Shown here: one piece after another, positions 10,657 to 23,248 of the stretch
How the letters are laid out: every line of letters starts with the position of its first letter
How positions within the stretch are numbered: position 1 is the first letter of the stretch
From: Gloeophyllum trabeum ATCC 11539
Taxonomy: Eukaryota > Basidiomycota > Agaricomycetes > Gloeophyllales > Gloeophyllaceae
Direction of reading: 5' to 3'
Assembly: GCF_000344685.1 (NCBI RefSeq)
Contig: NW_006920422.1
Location: 1,052,325 to 1,106,064, forward strand
Length of the DNA stretch: 53,740 nucleotides
Notes under the pieces: model-generated
What the model saw: only the letters and a program-made list of their open reading frames with translations
What the model was told of the DNA's origin: nothing
The model's database searches: none
Position numbers and translations under genes: made by a program

Positions 10657-11791
10657 GATAAGCCTCAGGATCGTCTGACCCCCGAAAATGCGGACTCAGC
10701 ACATCGTACAAGCCCTCCGGAGCTTATTCGACACAGCACTCACACGCCACTAGGCTTCTATGGGCTCTAAAGAACTGCTCTATTTAGCTCCGGACTTCCT
10801 AGCATCCTCGAGGCGTACACGGACCCATTCCGCGATTTATCTCCGCAAACAGGAGCTCTGGAGCGACTTAACCAACGCAACTTCTAGATGAATTAGCTCC
10901 GGGGCCGTGGGCACTTCTATCGAGGGGCATCATCCTCATGCCCACCCTCCAGCACTCACTCCCCCTCGTTTCCGTCAAGATACCGAAGGTGCGGACGCAT
11001 ACGAGTCACCATGAGGCCAGCATAAGTCAGCAAGCGGCCGGAGGTAATTAGCACATGACTGGCGCGTCACACGGAGTGATGGGACCGCTTGGATCAGGTG
11101 GCAGAGCGTCAAGGCAACCTCTAGGGGTTGGGACGAGCAAGTAGCAGTGCAAGGGAGTCGTGTGGTGCATGGTATAGCAGCGGCAAGTGCTGAGCAATCC
11201 TGTGGGTAGCAGCGGTTATTTGTTATTTATCTCCGGACGGTCGCAAAGCCATTCCTGTAGTATAAATTGTACAAAGTAGCGTACAGAAAAACAAGTTTCG
11301 ACTTCACCATCTCAGAGAATTAGTGTTACGATCTCAGCGACCCAAGAAGTTCGAAAGCGTCGAACTTAGCGAATTATAACCGATCCTAGCTTTGCCAATA
11401 GGCCTGACTCGTCGAGTAAATTATCTCCGCCATCGATTTAATTAGCTCCGGTGTGTCTCACATAGCGGAATAAAATTAAACAAGTCCTTTTAGCGTTTTC
11501 TACTCCCGTGGGCCCGAACCTACACTCAGTTCCATGGTTTGCGAATTTGTTTGCAACTTTCCAGAGATAAATACTCCGGAGCGTCCATTAGTGTTTGTTT
11601 CAGGCATCAAGGTTTTTTGTTTTATTTTTCTAGGTCTTCCTACGGACTACCCTACGGCGTCTTACTCCTCCTTTCCCCCTCGAACTATTAAATACCCTTC
11701 AGTTGTCTCGGACCACCTTCACCCATATCACGGGGTTTAGGTTTATTTCTTTTGGTCCTTGGTGATTGTTGTGTGTCTGTGCATATCAACG
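10657..11791 (+). repeat. 3' LTR of the gypsy element (remainder after the insertion)
   Basis: Continues the LTR that begins TGA at 4224. It contains many copies of AGCTCCGG and TTATCTCCGG words and a likely TATA box (TATTAAATA at 11686-11694). It is matched along its whole length, inverted, by 11860-12927. Total LTR length would be about 1.14 kb. The 3' end is placed at CATATCAACG, where the two copies diverge. Confidence 0.7.
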
Positions 11792-11859
11792 GGGAACAAA
11801 CTATGCTCCCAAAGGCCTAGTCTGGAGGTTGCCTAGATCTTGAGAAGGAGACCTCACAG

Positions 11860-12927
11860 CGTTGATATGCACTGACACACAGCAGACACCAAAGACCAAG
11901 GGGAAATAACCTAACATACCCAGTGGTATGGGTGGAGGCGGTCCAAGATGATTGAAGGGTAATATTTAAGTTTGAGGGGAGGGGGAGGAGTAAGACGATG
12001 TAGGGTAGTCCGTAGGAAGACCTAGAAAAATAAAACAAAGTCTTGACACCTGAAACAAACACAAATTGAAGCTCCGGAGTATTTATCTCCGAAGATCGAA
12101 AATAAACAAAGGTTGCAAGCACCGACACCTAGCGTAGGATCGTGCTCATGGGATAGAAATGCTAGAGAGACATGGTTAATTTCATTTTGCTATGTAATAC
12201 TCACGGGAGCTAATATTTCAACAGCAGAGATAATTTAATCGACGAGTCAGGCCTATTGGCAAAGCTAGGATCAGTCCTAAATTGCTAAGTTCTACGCTTT
12301 CAAACTTCGAGGTGGCTGAGATGGTAACTCTGATACACTGAGATGGTGAAGATCAAACTTGTTTTTACTTTACTTTACATTGTACATTTTATACTACAGC
12401 AATGACCCTGCGACCGCCCGGAGATAAATAACAAATACTTGCCGCTACTCCATTGACTGCTCAGCACCCGTCCGCCGCTATACCATGCACCATACAATTC
12501 CCTAGTCCCTCCATATGCTCATCCTAGCTCCTAGAGGTTGTCCTGACGCGTCTGTACCTGTCCTGAGCCTTCCCATCACACTGTGCGACTTGCTGGTCAC
12601 GTGCAAATTAACTCTGGCCGCTTGCTGACTGATGCTGGCTTCATGGTCACGGATTCACATCTCAGTGATTTGACGTAGAGGGAGGAGAGGAAGTACAGAG
12701 ATAATTCATGTTGAAGTTCCTTCTTGAGTCACTCCGGAGCACCTGACCTCGGAGCTAAATCTTCATAGGGATTCGCACTTGCCTCGAGGATGCCAGATGC
12801 CCGGAGTTGAAATTGAACCATCATTGTTAGTCAGTTGCATCCTAGAGGCATGTGAGAAGCATGTTGAATAGACTCTGTAGGGTGTGGAGGAAGTGTTGAT
12901 TCCACAATGTTGGTATGGGGCCTGTCA
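11860..12927 (-). repeat. Second LTR copy in inverted orientation (solo-LTR-like)
   Basis: Reading on the minus strand from TGACAGG at 12927 to CATATCAACG at 11860, this follows the plus-strand LTR block by block, including the TATA-like segment and the AGCTCCGG/TTATCTCCGG words, with many substitutions and small indels. A 68-bp spacer (11792-11859) separates the two copies. No pol sequence adjoins it and no clear 5-bp target duplication was found. Confidence 0.68.
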
Positions 12928-14181
12928 CCTAGAGTAGCTCTAGTAGTCATCACCAATGTTTTTTAGATTCAAGCTAGATACGCAGATACACTGAGCGGAA
13001 CGTAGCCTAGAGACCCTCACACTTAGAGGCAGGGTTGCATCGCCTGGTTTGCTGCTCTCTGTCTCACTTTCCCCCCATTCTTTATCTCCCTCCTGCCTCC
13101 TTCAATCATAAGTCCTTCTCGTTCACCTCTGACAGCCTTCCTCGCCGTACCACCTTGGCAGTGTGCCACTTACTTAGGCTGTGTAAGTGCCAGCCGCTCA
13201 GGGGGTTGCAGTTCCTGCTCATTGTTATATGTGTTGCACTCTGTGCCTGTGTGGCTCTTCAAATCCAGAGTGTGCAGCCCAGTTGTTTCACCCAGTCTAG
13301 TATGCTCCATGACAGAGTCTCCATCCTCTATGAGGATCCATTCTTATTGATGCCCCAGTTGGTTAGCCTTCGCTTGCACCTAGGCTGCTCCGTTCCTGGT
13401 TGGTACTCCACGTTGCTGGATGTTGTCCCCGGTCTTTCCTGGGTCTTTCCTGCGTCCAGTCTCCCAGCTTCCAGTGACCATCCCAGAGGTGGATCATACA
13501 CAGGAGCTCCATATGGAGGCATGGCCGACCAATCCTGACGCCTCAGGAGGATGCTGTCTTCCCCAAGTCAGCTGTCTTCCTTTCCCGCGCCTGCTCAGAT
13601 GGTCCGCTCTGCTGCATAGCTGCCACATCCTTGAGTTGCGAGGTGGAGCTTGGTCTCCCAACAGACCATAGGCCCTCACCCACCGAAGGTCAGTTCTGCT
13701 TCAGCTGTAGCCCTGCTTCCCTCTTCTGCACACAGAGTTAGATGAGACATATCACCGCTGGGTAAATAGCTACCACTTTTCAGTGGTACTGCTCCTGGAG
13801 CCTTCCCCCCAGCAACCACCAGGAGGTCTGATAGTCTACATAACCTCACCCTAGTGTATAGAGTGGCATACCACCAAGCCACAACAATTCCCAAACAGTT
13901 TATTACTATACATGGAGATATAGGGATGCACCATTGGCCTGACCCAAAAAAAATAACATATTGCTATACCACATGAACCATCCATCATATCTTCTGGCAA
14001 ACACTTGCTGTCACCTCCCTGGGTATGCCCCTTAGCTTGGTACCAGGATGATAGTAGTGGGTGTATTGTATGGTTTTCTGCCTCACAGGTTTTAAACACT
14101 CTTGTGCTATCACATTATTTTACTGGCATTGTACAGTCTAGAAATACTATCATGGCTGAAGCAACTCTTTATATAGTTGAG
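12928..14181. other. Gene-free interval
   Basis: 1.25 kb between the inverted LTR and the 3' end of the phospholipase gene. Short open frames exist on both strands (for example 13035-13538), but none shows a recognisable domain or a spliced structure. The stretch 13870-14180 probably includes the 3' UTR of the minus-strand gene. Confidence 0.4.
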
Positions 14182-17100
14182 TCAATTCTTCCTTGATGTC
14201 TATCACACATGTGGTTCCAGAGGGAATTCAATCAGATATAAATGGAAATGTATACTTACTTGCAATGTACATACTTCCACATCCTGGACCTGGCTTATTT
14301 CAATCATGGTCTTCCTTGCCATGAGACGTACAGGCTTCGCCTGACGAACATCTCCTTGGAGCCTTCCAAGTACATCAATACCTTCCTCAATCTTTGTCAT
14401 GTCCTGGCTGTGATCTTCAAATATATAACCTGAGCAATTGCAAGGCCAGACTTCAGCCAAGGATGGAATACATACATTTCTTTATGAGCTTGCCCCAAGC
14501 ATCCATGGCAGACTGGGCAGTATTGCGGTCTTTGCTCTCAAATAGATGTATGAAATGTCCTGTCACTTGGATCTTCTCTACATCTTCATAGAGATCCTCT
14601 ATCAAACCAACATATCATGTTGATTCAATGACCCATGAAGCTATCTATGTCTTTGTGCCACTTACCATAGTCTAATAGGGTGGACAGAGTGATAATAACT
14701 GATCGTTCAATGAGGCCATCATGACTCTCCTGGAGTAGTTTGTCAAGCTTGCTAATAAAGCCCATGTCATGGATTGCTTTGCGGAATAGCTCTATATGCA
14801 TATAATGAGGAATCCACAACTCTCATTCCAAATGGAAATAGAACTGACTGGATCTTGCAGAACGCCAGATATCAGTGTATGCTTCATCTCTTGCTTGCTT
14901 GTCCCCTTGTGAGAATGTACTAAGCCATTTCTTCCCAAGTTTTGTACAGCACTTCTCTATTTTAAGCTTGATGTGGTCTATACAAGATTATTATACTGTG
15001 ACAACAGGAAGAAATCAAACATACCATCATCTTTTGCTAATTGGCCCACCCTGAACCACTTGTGTGACTTCATTAATTCCATGATAACCTCTCCATCAGC
15101 CAGAAAGGGTCCCCCCTGTGCTTTGATAAACATATCTGAGTGCATAAGGACTGTATACACCTTGGCCTGTTTATTTCTCCGGAGCAGAAGAAGCATGGAA
15201 TTTTTGAGCTGAGTCTGGATCCTCCTTGGTAGTTTAATGGTCCAAATCTTGCAGAATAAATCAATAAATGACTTCAATAGAGAGAGATTGGAACTGTGTA
15301 GGGGTGGTTTGAGCATCAAAAGGATTCCCTGTTGGTAAAGCCATTCTGCAAGGACTTTCTTGCCTTCCTGGGGCATTGTCTCCACAATGTTGTACACTGC
15401 CCTGATTGCCAAGTGTGTTTGACCTTCCTTCCTACTCCTCAGCAAGTCTCTCAATGTTGCAGAGAATTGAACACTTTTGAACAGAATATTGTAAATATTA
15501 TCTACACTGTGTAAGTTGCATAATCTGCAGAAGACTGGAAACTGGACAAACTATATTGTGAGACTTCTGACAGAGAATGCACCACCAATCCTTTGATGGA
15601 CAACAGCTCAATTTGAAGGTGGTCCTGGAGCCATTCTGAGAAAGAGGCATTATAGCAGCCTAGGCACAATAATGTCAGGCTTGAACACTAAAGCGATAAA
15701 ATTATTTACCAGAGTCATCTGTTAACAACTTGTACAGAAGCTCAGCAAATGCATCTCGCAAGTCCTCTACAACAAGGATGTCATGGATGCTAATGTCATT
15801 AATGAACTGCACTTTACTGTTGTTGATAAAATATTTAATGAGATGTCCACAATGACTTTGGTAATCTTGGAAAAAATATGAGAGACAATGATCAGTTATC
15901 AATTATATGTGGTATAAAAAGAGTCACACACTGGAGTCCTTGTCAAATAGTGGCTGCAAGGCTGGTATGACTATGCAGAGGGTTATGATAAATGGCTCAG
16001 TTTAAAGAGCCATAACTTACAGTCATCTCTTTGGATTAACTGAGACAAAGCCAAGACGGTTGGAACACCATGGATTTCTATAGCATTTTCACAATAGGTA
16101 AGATACATGCTGAATGGAGCAGGTGAACATGGAAACACTTACCTGTTCTACAGTGCACATGGAGATGCTTTATCACAAGAGTCACATAATGCATGATTTG
16201 GTCCACTGGGCAGTCATCAGCCAGTCCTTTGACTAATGTTGTTCATTAACTTATAGTGGTGGAAGGTGAGCACATCCTCACTTTTGGAATTCCCAACCCT
16301 TTGCGTAATCTTTTGAAAGCTAGCAAATACACGAGGACTATGGTGTGTCAGTCTTCTGGGGTGCTGAAGCTCTACATAAAATAGGTAGTTAGCTGCATAG
16401 CCTGTCACAGAGACATTCCACTGTACCTCTCCGAACATAATCAAATTCTGTCATGCGAATAAGGGTAGATATGATAATATCCTGATGGTTGAAATCAAGC
16501 ACATGGAGGATGCTGTGTATGACCCGCTCTGCCAGTAATGTGTCCCCTAATATGTTTAAGGATTCTGGTTGCATCTCTTGGGGATGTTGTGGAAATTTAT
16601 TATTGTTATCCTGAATGCTGTGATTGCTGTCTTTGATGCTGCGAGCAAGCCTACACAGTCGATAAACTGCAGAACCCTTGACATGGGGGAGTATATTGTA
16701 GCTAGCAAACAGTTCTTGCAGCTTTATGTCACGTTGCCAAGCTACATACAATGAAAGTCAGATTTTGGCAAAATCAAAGACCTATGAAACTCACAATCTT
16801 CAAAGAATAACTCCAGAGCAGAAATAGCCTCATCTGCAGCACCTGAGTGGAGCTCAAGATAGATGAGTCTTCTGATGATGTCTAAGTTGCTGTATTTTGA
16901 CCTCAGATTCTTGAGAAATCTCTCATGGTGCTGTTGGTCCAAGGGTGTTAAATTATACTTTGGCTGCAGCAAGAGCAGTATGGTTTTTCTTGCTGAGCAG
17001 GATAAAGGGATATCCCAAGGAATTGCAAGAAGTCCTGATACAATGTTTGACCTTTGTAGGGCATGAAGGCCTTTCTCTTCAGCAGAATCAATGCTTCAAT

Positions 17101-19376
17101 CAATAGCGGATAAATGTTATGCACTTACCATGGCTGGCAACAGTGTTGATCAGGGTCAATGCTTGGATGCGGATGTCATTGGACACCAAGGTGTCCTTTT
17201 CAAAAATAATGGATAGAATATCACTCCACAGCCTCTCTCCTATCTCCAGGAGTGTTTTGATTCCAACCACTTCATATTTTATACAATCATCAGGCTGCCA
17301 TATAGCGCTAGAAATCCACTGCTTACCGGATTGTGCAAGGATATCCATATTTTTCAGTGCATTATAAGTATCTGACATATGCTGCTTCAGCATAGTGTGT
17401 GCTTCTTTGATATTTTTCTTTTGGCCTGGTAACTCTGCTGCAGTATGGGGATAGAGGAAACTTTGCAGCTCTGAGGCAGTTAATGGGTCATATGAATCCA
17501 ATTCAAGCACCTGATTCATGCCTGCACTAGGGTTGGTGGGGCATACTCCATGAGCAAAGATGTGCTCCCAAGATACTGGGTCACAATCATCAGATGGGTA
17601 CCCAGGCCATAACTGTGCCTTTGGCAGATAACCCCGGACTCGGGTTACAGATGCATGTATCTTCTGGCCAGGCATGATATACCGGGGTGCACCACAATGG
17701 GGAAAGAGCCTAAATAGACAGAATTAGTAGTTCATATCACCTGATATGAATCTTTTATACCATCTGTAGCTTACTGGATGTTCCTTCCTTCGGCTTATAA
17801 ATGGGATGATTTCTAGGATATTCCAAAAGCCCTGCAGGGATTCAGTTGGCCGGAGGTTTCTTATGTGTTCATGCTTCCAGAGCAGCTGAGATGGTGCAAA
17901 ACTAGATTCCCTGAACTTGAGGCCAGCTGCTTGAGCTTCATTTGCCATCCATAGTGCAGGGAGGTTGTCCATAATGGTATTGTCATATGACCGTACAGTT
18001 GTTCCACCCCTGAGTAGTTATTTTGTAAGACATTCCAATAACACAGATCACTTGGCACTCACACATCAGAGTGGCAACCAACAAACCAGACTTCTTTCAG
18101 TGGATCAGGCATTGAGTGGCATGATGCAGACTTGAACCCACAAATTTCAGGTATACATAACAACAATAGACTGAGTAAGGGGTGGATCACATACACTGCA
18201 TTTAGGGGTTGTTGACTTAGGCTGATGGAGAGGTACTGGTGGAAATTTGACTCGATGTTCATCAAGTGCCAGTGCATGCCGCACATAGCAGATGTGATCA
18301 GTATCTTGAGCTAGAGGCAGGCCTCTGCCCCGGAGAGCACTGACAGAGGACACAGTATCCCTATACTAATGTTGAAGGTATTTCAGCTGGCAAGTGCAGA
18401 TATACATACCAGAGTCCAACAAAGTGAACATGATCTGGATGCGAAAATGTGTCTTTGAACCTTTGGCACATGTCACGATGACTAATAATGAATTTAGCTC
18501 AGTATACAGGATCATTACAGTGAATATGGTCACCCACTTAGACATGTATAGCTCATAAGCACTTGTCTTTGTGTTATACCATGGACATTGTAGTGAGCAT
18601 AGGAATACATACAAAGGTATCTGCTCTTCATTCCCATGTGCTAAAAGCCCAACCTAGTATGAAGGGAGTAGGTCAGTGGAAGGAAAATGCCAAGTGACAT
18701 TGCTTACACGTGCAATCATTGCCGCTAGTACACGTACTTGGTATGCTCCTCTTGAAAACCCTGTATTATTTGTTATGGTCAATGGTCAATGAAATCTGGA
18801 CTGCAGACACACCAAATAAGAATATCTGGCTCCCCAGCTCATAATTCTCTGATAGCCACCTGTATGCAGCAAGGATTGATTTATGGAAGCTCCTAGAAAT
18901 CTCCAATCTGTTATTGTGATACTTTCTGAGTATTAAGGCAGATAAGAACCATGCTATAGCCAGATCGACAACACTCCCTACAGCCCGCTTAAGGATGTGT
19001 GGTGACCACCACCTTGGTGAAGGTGTTGCATAAGTGCCTACACCACTGTTGTAATACATTCGCTGTTCATCATTCTTCTCAATGCGGCCATACAAGTCAA
19101 CAACATTTGAATACTAGTGAAGACATGTAGTGTGAGGCATCAATAATTCCATGCTTATAGACACACCTGCAATCCAAATTGGTTCAGGGTCCCATCTAAG
19201 GCAACAATCAATTTTCGCTTGCTAGCCCTTGGAGGAAAGTCCACAAGCCCATGAGGCTTGTTCTGTGCTCTAAAAGGAATCAGTGTATGATAGCAACTAC
19301 TATCAGCTTACACAAACTCATTGACATCTTCTGTATACACTTTAGAAAACTCAGCATGAGGTTGACCTGTTGCCAT
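14182..19376 (-). CDS. Tle1-like (DUF2235) phospholipase fused to a long helical-repeat region
   Basis: Twenty-six short exons join in phase to about 1,265 aa, from ATG 19376 (in-frame TAG upstream) to a tentative stop at 14182. The N-terminal third is a DUF2235 alpha/beta-hydrolase: KLIVALDGTLNQFG, SNVVDLYGRI, the nucleophile elbow GFSRGAYQVR (exon at 18760), WDTVSSV, RHALALDEHRVKF and VGCHSDVGG. Ser, Asp and His of the expected catalytic triad are thus all present. From about residue 470 the protein is helical and Leu-rich with armadillo/HEAT-like spacing (for example EIHGVPTVLALSQLI, then LRDLLRSRKEGQTHLAIRA). The smallest exon is 24 bp. The last two splice choices and the donors at 18949 and 15535 are the least certain. 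DUF2235 proteins act on phospholipids in bacteria; the fungal role is unknown. No signal peptide. Confidence 0.85.
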
Positions 19377-21671
19377 ATAGTGGAGCTGGTTGAACTAAAG
19401 ATGATAATGATTGGGGGAGTACCCAAACAGTATTGGAGTTTAGTTAGCAACAGTCCTGGACACAGGTTTTATATACGACTTCCAGACTGATCTGCCAGTG
19501 TGTGATTCAGGGAAGTTCTGCCATGTTAAGATACAGTCATTGCTTAGGCTGGCTGATAACAAGTACTCCACATGTCACATAGAGCTTCCATTCCACAGAA
19601 TTCACTCAATTTACACATGATCATGATCCCTGACTCATATGTCCAAATGCCTGCTGTGTCATGTGTGATCAGAGGGACAAAATAGGTGACATTGGAGACT
19701 AGGGCCATTTTGGTCCTACCACCAGACGCTGACAGGGCCAATAGAAACATGAGCAGACAGGATGTGCCATGGGCTGAGTTACCCTGAGATCAGCAACCTA
19801 TACTGTTCCAAATGATCATTCCAGACTCTGGCCCCTTGGCAACAATCCCACAGCATGCTACACTTGCATCAAATGGAACTTAAGAAGTACCCATGGTACC
19901 AGTGATTGTGGAAAGGTGAACCTAAACCTCTGGCTGTACCACTGGTGAGGCTCCCATTTACTATAATGAGTCACGTCCACATTTGGATATATGTCAATGG
20001 TGAGTGGCAGAAAGCGTGGCACTGCTAAAGGTGAGCCAATTGTCATCGTGCTGCAAACGTGATATTGACACATGGTGGTTGCGACGGCAGATGGAGCTCA
20101 CGCTAGCGGATGCCACGTATAATATGCACCTCCGAGTCAAGCCAATGGCCACGATTACACACTTAAATTGAACTAGGAATCTGGCAAACATATATGGTCT
20201 AATACCAGTGAACCTTTGGCAAACTGGGGGCCTACCCGGTCTACTGCACCCACGGGAGCTCGGAGAGGTGCCACCGCAATCGAGCCATTTGGTACAGGAT
20301 TAATCGAGGCAGAAACTGTTTCTAACCTGCGCGGTAGAGAGTAGCCCGGCTTGTCCCACTGCGGATCGCGTTGACTAGCACCCGCGTTTATTATGCCATA
20401 CCTCTATTTTCTCTCCTCTACCGCTCTGCTCTGATCTAAGCATAGTTCCGACTGAATGGACGTACTCCAGCTGGAAGATGCACATCATGTCATCCCACCG
20501 CGCCGGAAGCCCTTCACTTCACCTCCGCGCATCGTCTAGGTATCATGCCTGTGTCGTCGTACTCGTCGTCCTGCAGATGAAGCAGGGACGTCAAAACTCA
20601 CTGATCGGAATAGAGTACCGCGAGAACAAATGGCTTAACTCCATCTCTTCCACGGACAAGTACCGTGACTTACACCAGCGCTCTCCTTCGTACGGGAGTG
20701 CTGTTGGTCTGGGCGCGTATCCTGAGTTAAAGGGTCACTGGATACCTTGGCTCGTACGCTCGGTTGCCCGATGTGTTCTCGTGAGCATTGTTCAAGCAGC
20801 CATCTGACCCACTTAGAGCCCTCTTGTCGACTGTCAAACTTCTTCCATAACTATGGTCGCGTAGGTGTACGAACCCAAGGACTTACTTAACTCGGTATTA
20901 GCTACTCGGGGATAGCACACTGCATGCTGCGTGCCTACAGAAGCGGTTAGAAAAGGGATCAGCTGTGAACATGGTGGGCCATTGTCCTAGTACTCGGTTG
21001 TTCGACCAATAGAGGATTGGTGGACAGGGGTGCGAGGGGATTTTTCCCCGGTTGCAGTCAGAACTGTGCCCTTAGCGCTGATTCCGCATTCGAGATCCTT
21101 GACTTGTGATGGGTACGTGGGAATTGGACTATCCCTCTTGAAGATGCAAATTGACTTCATGAGCGCTCCAGTCGGTCAGCGTAGGAACAATTATCGTCAA
21201 TGGCCAATCACGACTGGCTTAGGACTCTACCAGATACGTTTATAGCGTATGCATAAAGAGGCTCGTGCCGAAGGTAGATAGGCACGAGGGCTGTACTGAA
21301 TGTTTACTAATTTTCTATCCCATCAGAATTCGTACAACACTGGTGCATCAAGAACCTGTGAAACTAGTACTGTCCCTAGATTTTCCATACGGACTCCAGT
21401 AGAACCCGACGAACGTCTACAGGTACAGGGAAAATGATATATTGTCTTACAGCCGCGGGGAAGTCTCATGCAATCGGGTTTGTAAGACGTGTGGTGAATC
21501 ACTAGACTCGAAAGACATTGAGAGCATAGTGTTGAGTTACTTCTCTAACCAACGTTCGGTATCCACGCTTATAGCATAGCTGATGTCGATCGTTCGTGGT
21601 AGGCATGAATGCGACTATTCTCTACAGAATCTCTGTACTAGCTCCTCTACGTGCCTCAGGCTGCCACCGCG
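19377..21671. other. Gene-free interval upstream of the phospholipase gene
   Basis: 2.3 kb. Short open frames on both strands give no recognisable protein and no consistent exon chain. The first few hundred bases must hold the promoter of the minus-strand gene at 14182-19376; I see no clear TATA box. Confidence 0.4.
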
Positions 21672-23248
21672 TCAGCCTTTAGGTGAGCCATAGCGAGCTC
21701 TGACGATGATATCTCTAACATAGAAATCTATCAGTGATTGCGGCATCACGTCTTCTTTGCTTATATGCGCGGAGCAGACATATCCCGCGGTATTGTCGGT
21801 ATGTACCGCGAAGTCGTGACTGAACCTACCTCCACCATCACAGGTGCCGCGCTCGCGGTATACCTCCTCTGGCAGGTCTTCCTTTGATACGCCGATGGGG
21901 ATCCAATTAATCAAGAAATCAGATTACCTCTCCGCCGATCCGTCCGTAGTCAACGGGTCCGTTTCGCGTCCGATGCTCATCTATCGAGTCTATCTATGGG
22001 AAAGCCAGGCCTCCGCGAATATGGATAATTCAGACACCATGGCGTGCGTGGTAACTCAAAATATGACTGAGCCACAGATTGGAGGTGGCTGTCGAGTGCT
22101 GTAGTACTCACGAGGTGGTCTGATACTGGTGCTGGACGTGTGAGAGCGGGGCTCCGCAACGTCTACCCATTCTACCTCACGCCGGGTTTGGACCACAGTC
22201 AAGCCGTCAGCAGTACGTCGGGCTCCACGGCCGCGGTAGATCTCTTCCATCGCACATGCGCTCCCTTTGCCAATATATTGCTCTTATTTAGTATGTAGGC
22301 CTCTACATCCACTGGCATGTATCTCTATCGCGCCGGTCGGGATGCGTAACCATATGCTGGGGGCCTCGTCTTTCTTGCCGGCGCCGCGACCACCGGTCCA
22401 GTTCGAGTTGTTGGCGTTGTTCGTTCCCCTGTTATCGTTGCCCCTGCCCTTATTCTCGTTATCGCCATTTTCTGTATCCCACCCGCAATCGTTCTTTCCC
22501 TTCCAGTGGCCGTTGTTATATTTGCCCTTCCCCTTGGAGCCATTCGCATGCGGACCCGGTATAGGACGCCGATACACGAACTCCCAGTAATGCGCTTCAT
22601 CACCACTCTGGTGACACACAATTGCAGGCTGTGCATGTATTAGGGGCTCGTATATATCGTCAGCGAGGCACTGTCAGACGAACCTTGTATCCAAATCCGT
22701 CCCGTTGGGCGACGATATACCTGCGTTCCTCCATGGGGCGATCCGAGTCCGAGATGCTGACGTGCAGAGTGAGTGCTTCAGTGCTGGGGGAAAGCGTTAC
22801 TGTGCTCTCACCGACATCTCAGTTTCCCCGGCCGCACGACTGCGAGCAAGTGGAATGGGAACACGGCGTGTAATGCTACTGGGACTTCTTCGTTCTGGAA
22901 GTGTCGCTGGTTATACACGGAGCACCGGTCTGCATTAGCAAGCGGACCTACCCCGAGTATGTATGGACTCAGTCCGTTATGCGCGGCCACAAGCGAATAC
23001 TCCCACTCGCCCTTGCCCTGCATCCTCTCGACGCGGAATTCCTGAAACAAAATTGATGTCCAAGGCCCTTTCCCCAGTCGCGCAGCTAAGGCACTCACGC
23101 AGGTCATGGTCAAGTAAGGATTCCATTCCCGCAGCGTAAGCGCCGACTCGCTCTGCGCGTTCGGATCGATGGTCAACACCTGGCGGGTGGCTTCGTTCTT
23201 GATCACGTAGATCCCGTCTCGAGGCGGGAGCGCTCGGTTCTGAGGCAT
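21672..23248 (-). CDS. Probable beta-trefoil (ricin-B-like) protein with a Gly/Asn/Lys-rich insert
   Basis: Seven exons (23248-23099, 23041-22812, 22783-22684, 22628-22307, 22264-22112, 21980-21928, 21881-21672) close in phase to 405 aa. The N-terminus, RDGIYVIKNEATRQVL, then CEFRVERM, EERRYIVAQRDGFGYK and EAHYWEFVYRR, has the spacing of beta-trefoil repeats seen in fungal ricin-B-type proteins. A Gly/Asn/Lys/Arg-rich stretch (about residues 180-235) follows. The C-terminal part (EEIYRGRGARRT, then LPEEVYRERGTCDGG, an imperfect internal repeat) is unrecognised. No signal peptide, so probably cytoplasmic. The intron at 22306-22265 joins what could otherwise be two genes 34 bp apart; I favour one gene because phase is kept. 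Carbohydrate binding is inferred from fold only. Confidence 0.6.

Larger units (their letters stand above)
1..11791 (+). mobile_element. Ty3/gypsy LTR retrotransposon, 3' part, with a nested DNA transposon
   Basis: The left edge of the window cuts into the pol gene, so the 5' LTR, primer-binding site and gag are not visible. In order the sequence shows pol (RT, RNase H, integrase), a first polypurine-tract copy, a 1-kb stretch with an antisense ORF, a second polypurine tract, and the 3' LTR. The LTR starts with TGA at 4224 and is interrupted at once by the transposon at 4227-10656. It resumes at 10657 and ends near 11791. The RT-RNaseH-IN domain order places it in Ty3/gypsy. The LTR's 3' end is taken as the point where homology with the inverted copy stops, so it is approximate. 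No target-site duplication can be checked because the 5' end is missing. Confidence 0.82.

Noticed and set aside
13035..13538. 167-codon plus-strand frame
   Set aside because: Cys/Leu/Ser-rich with no domain or splice-compatible neighbours; probably chance.
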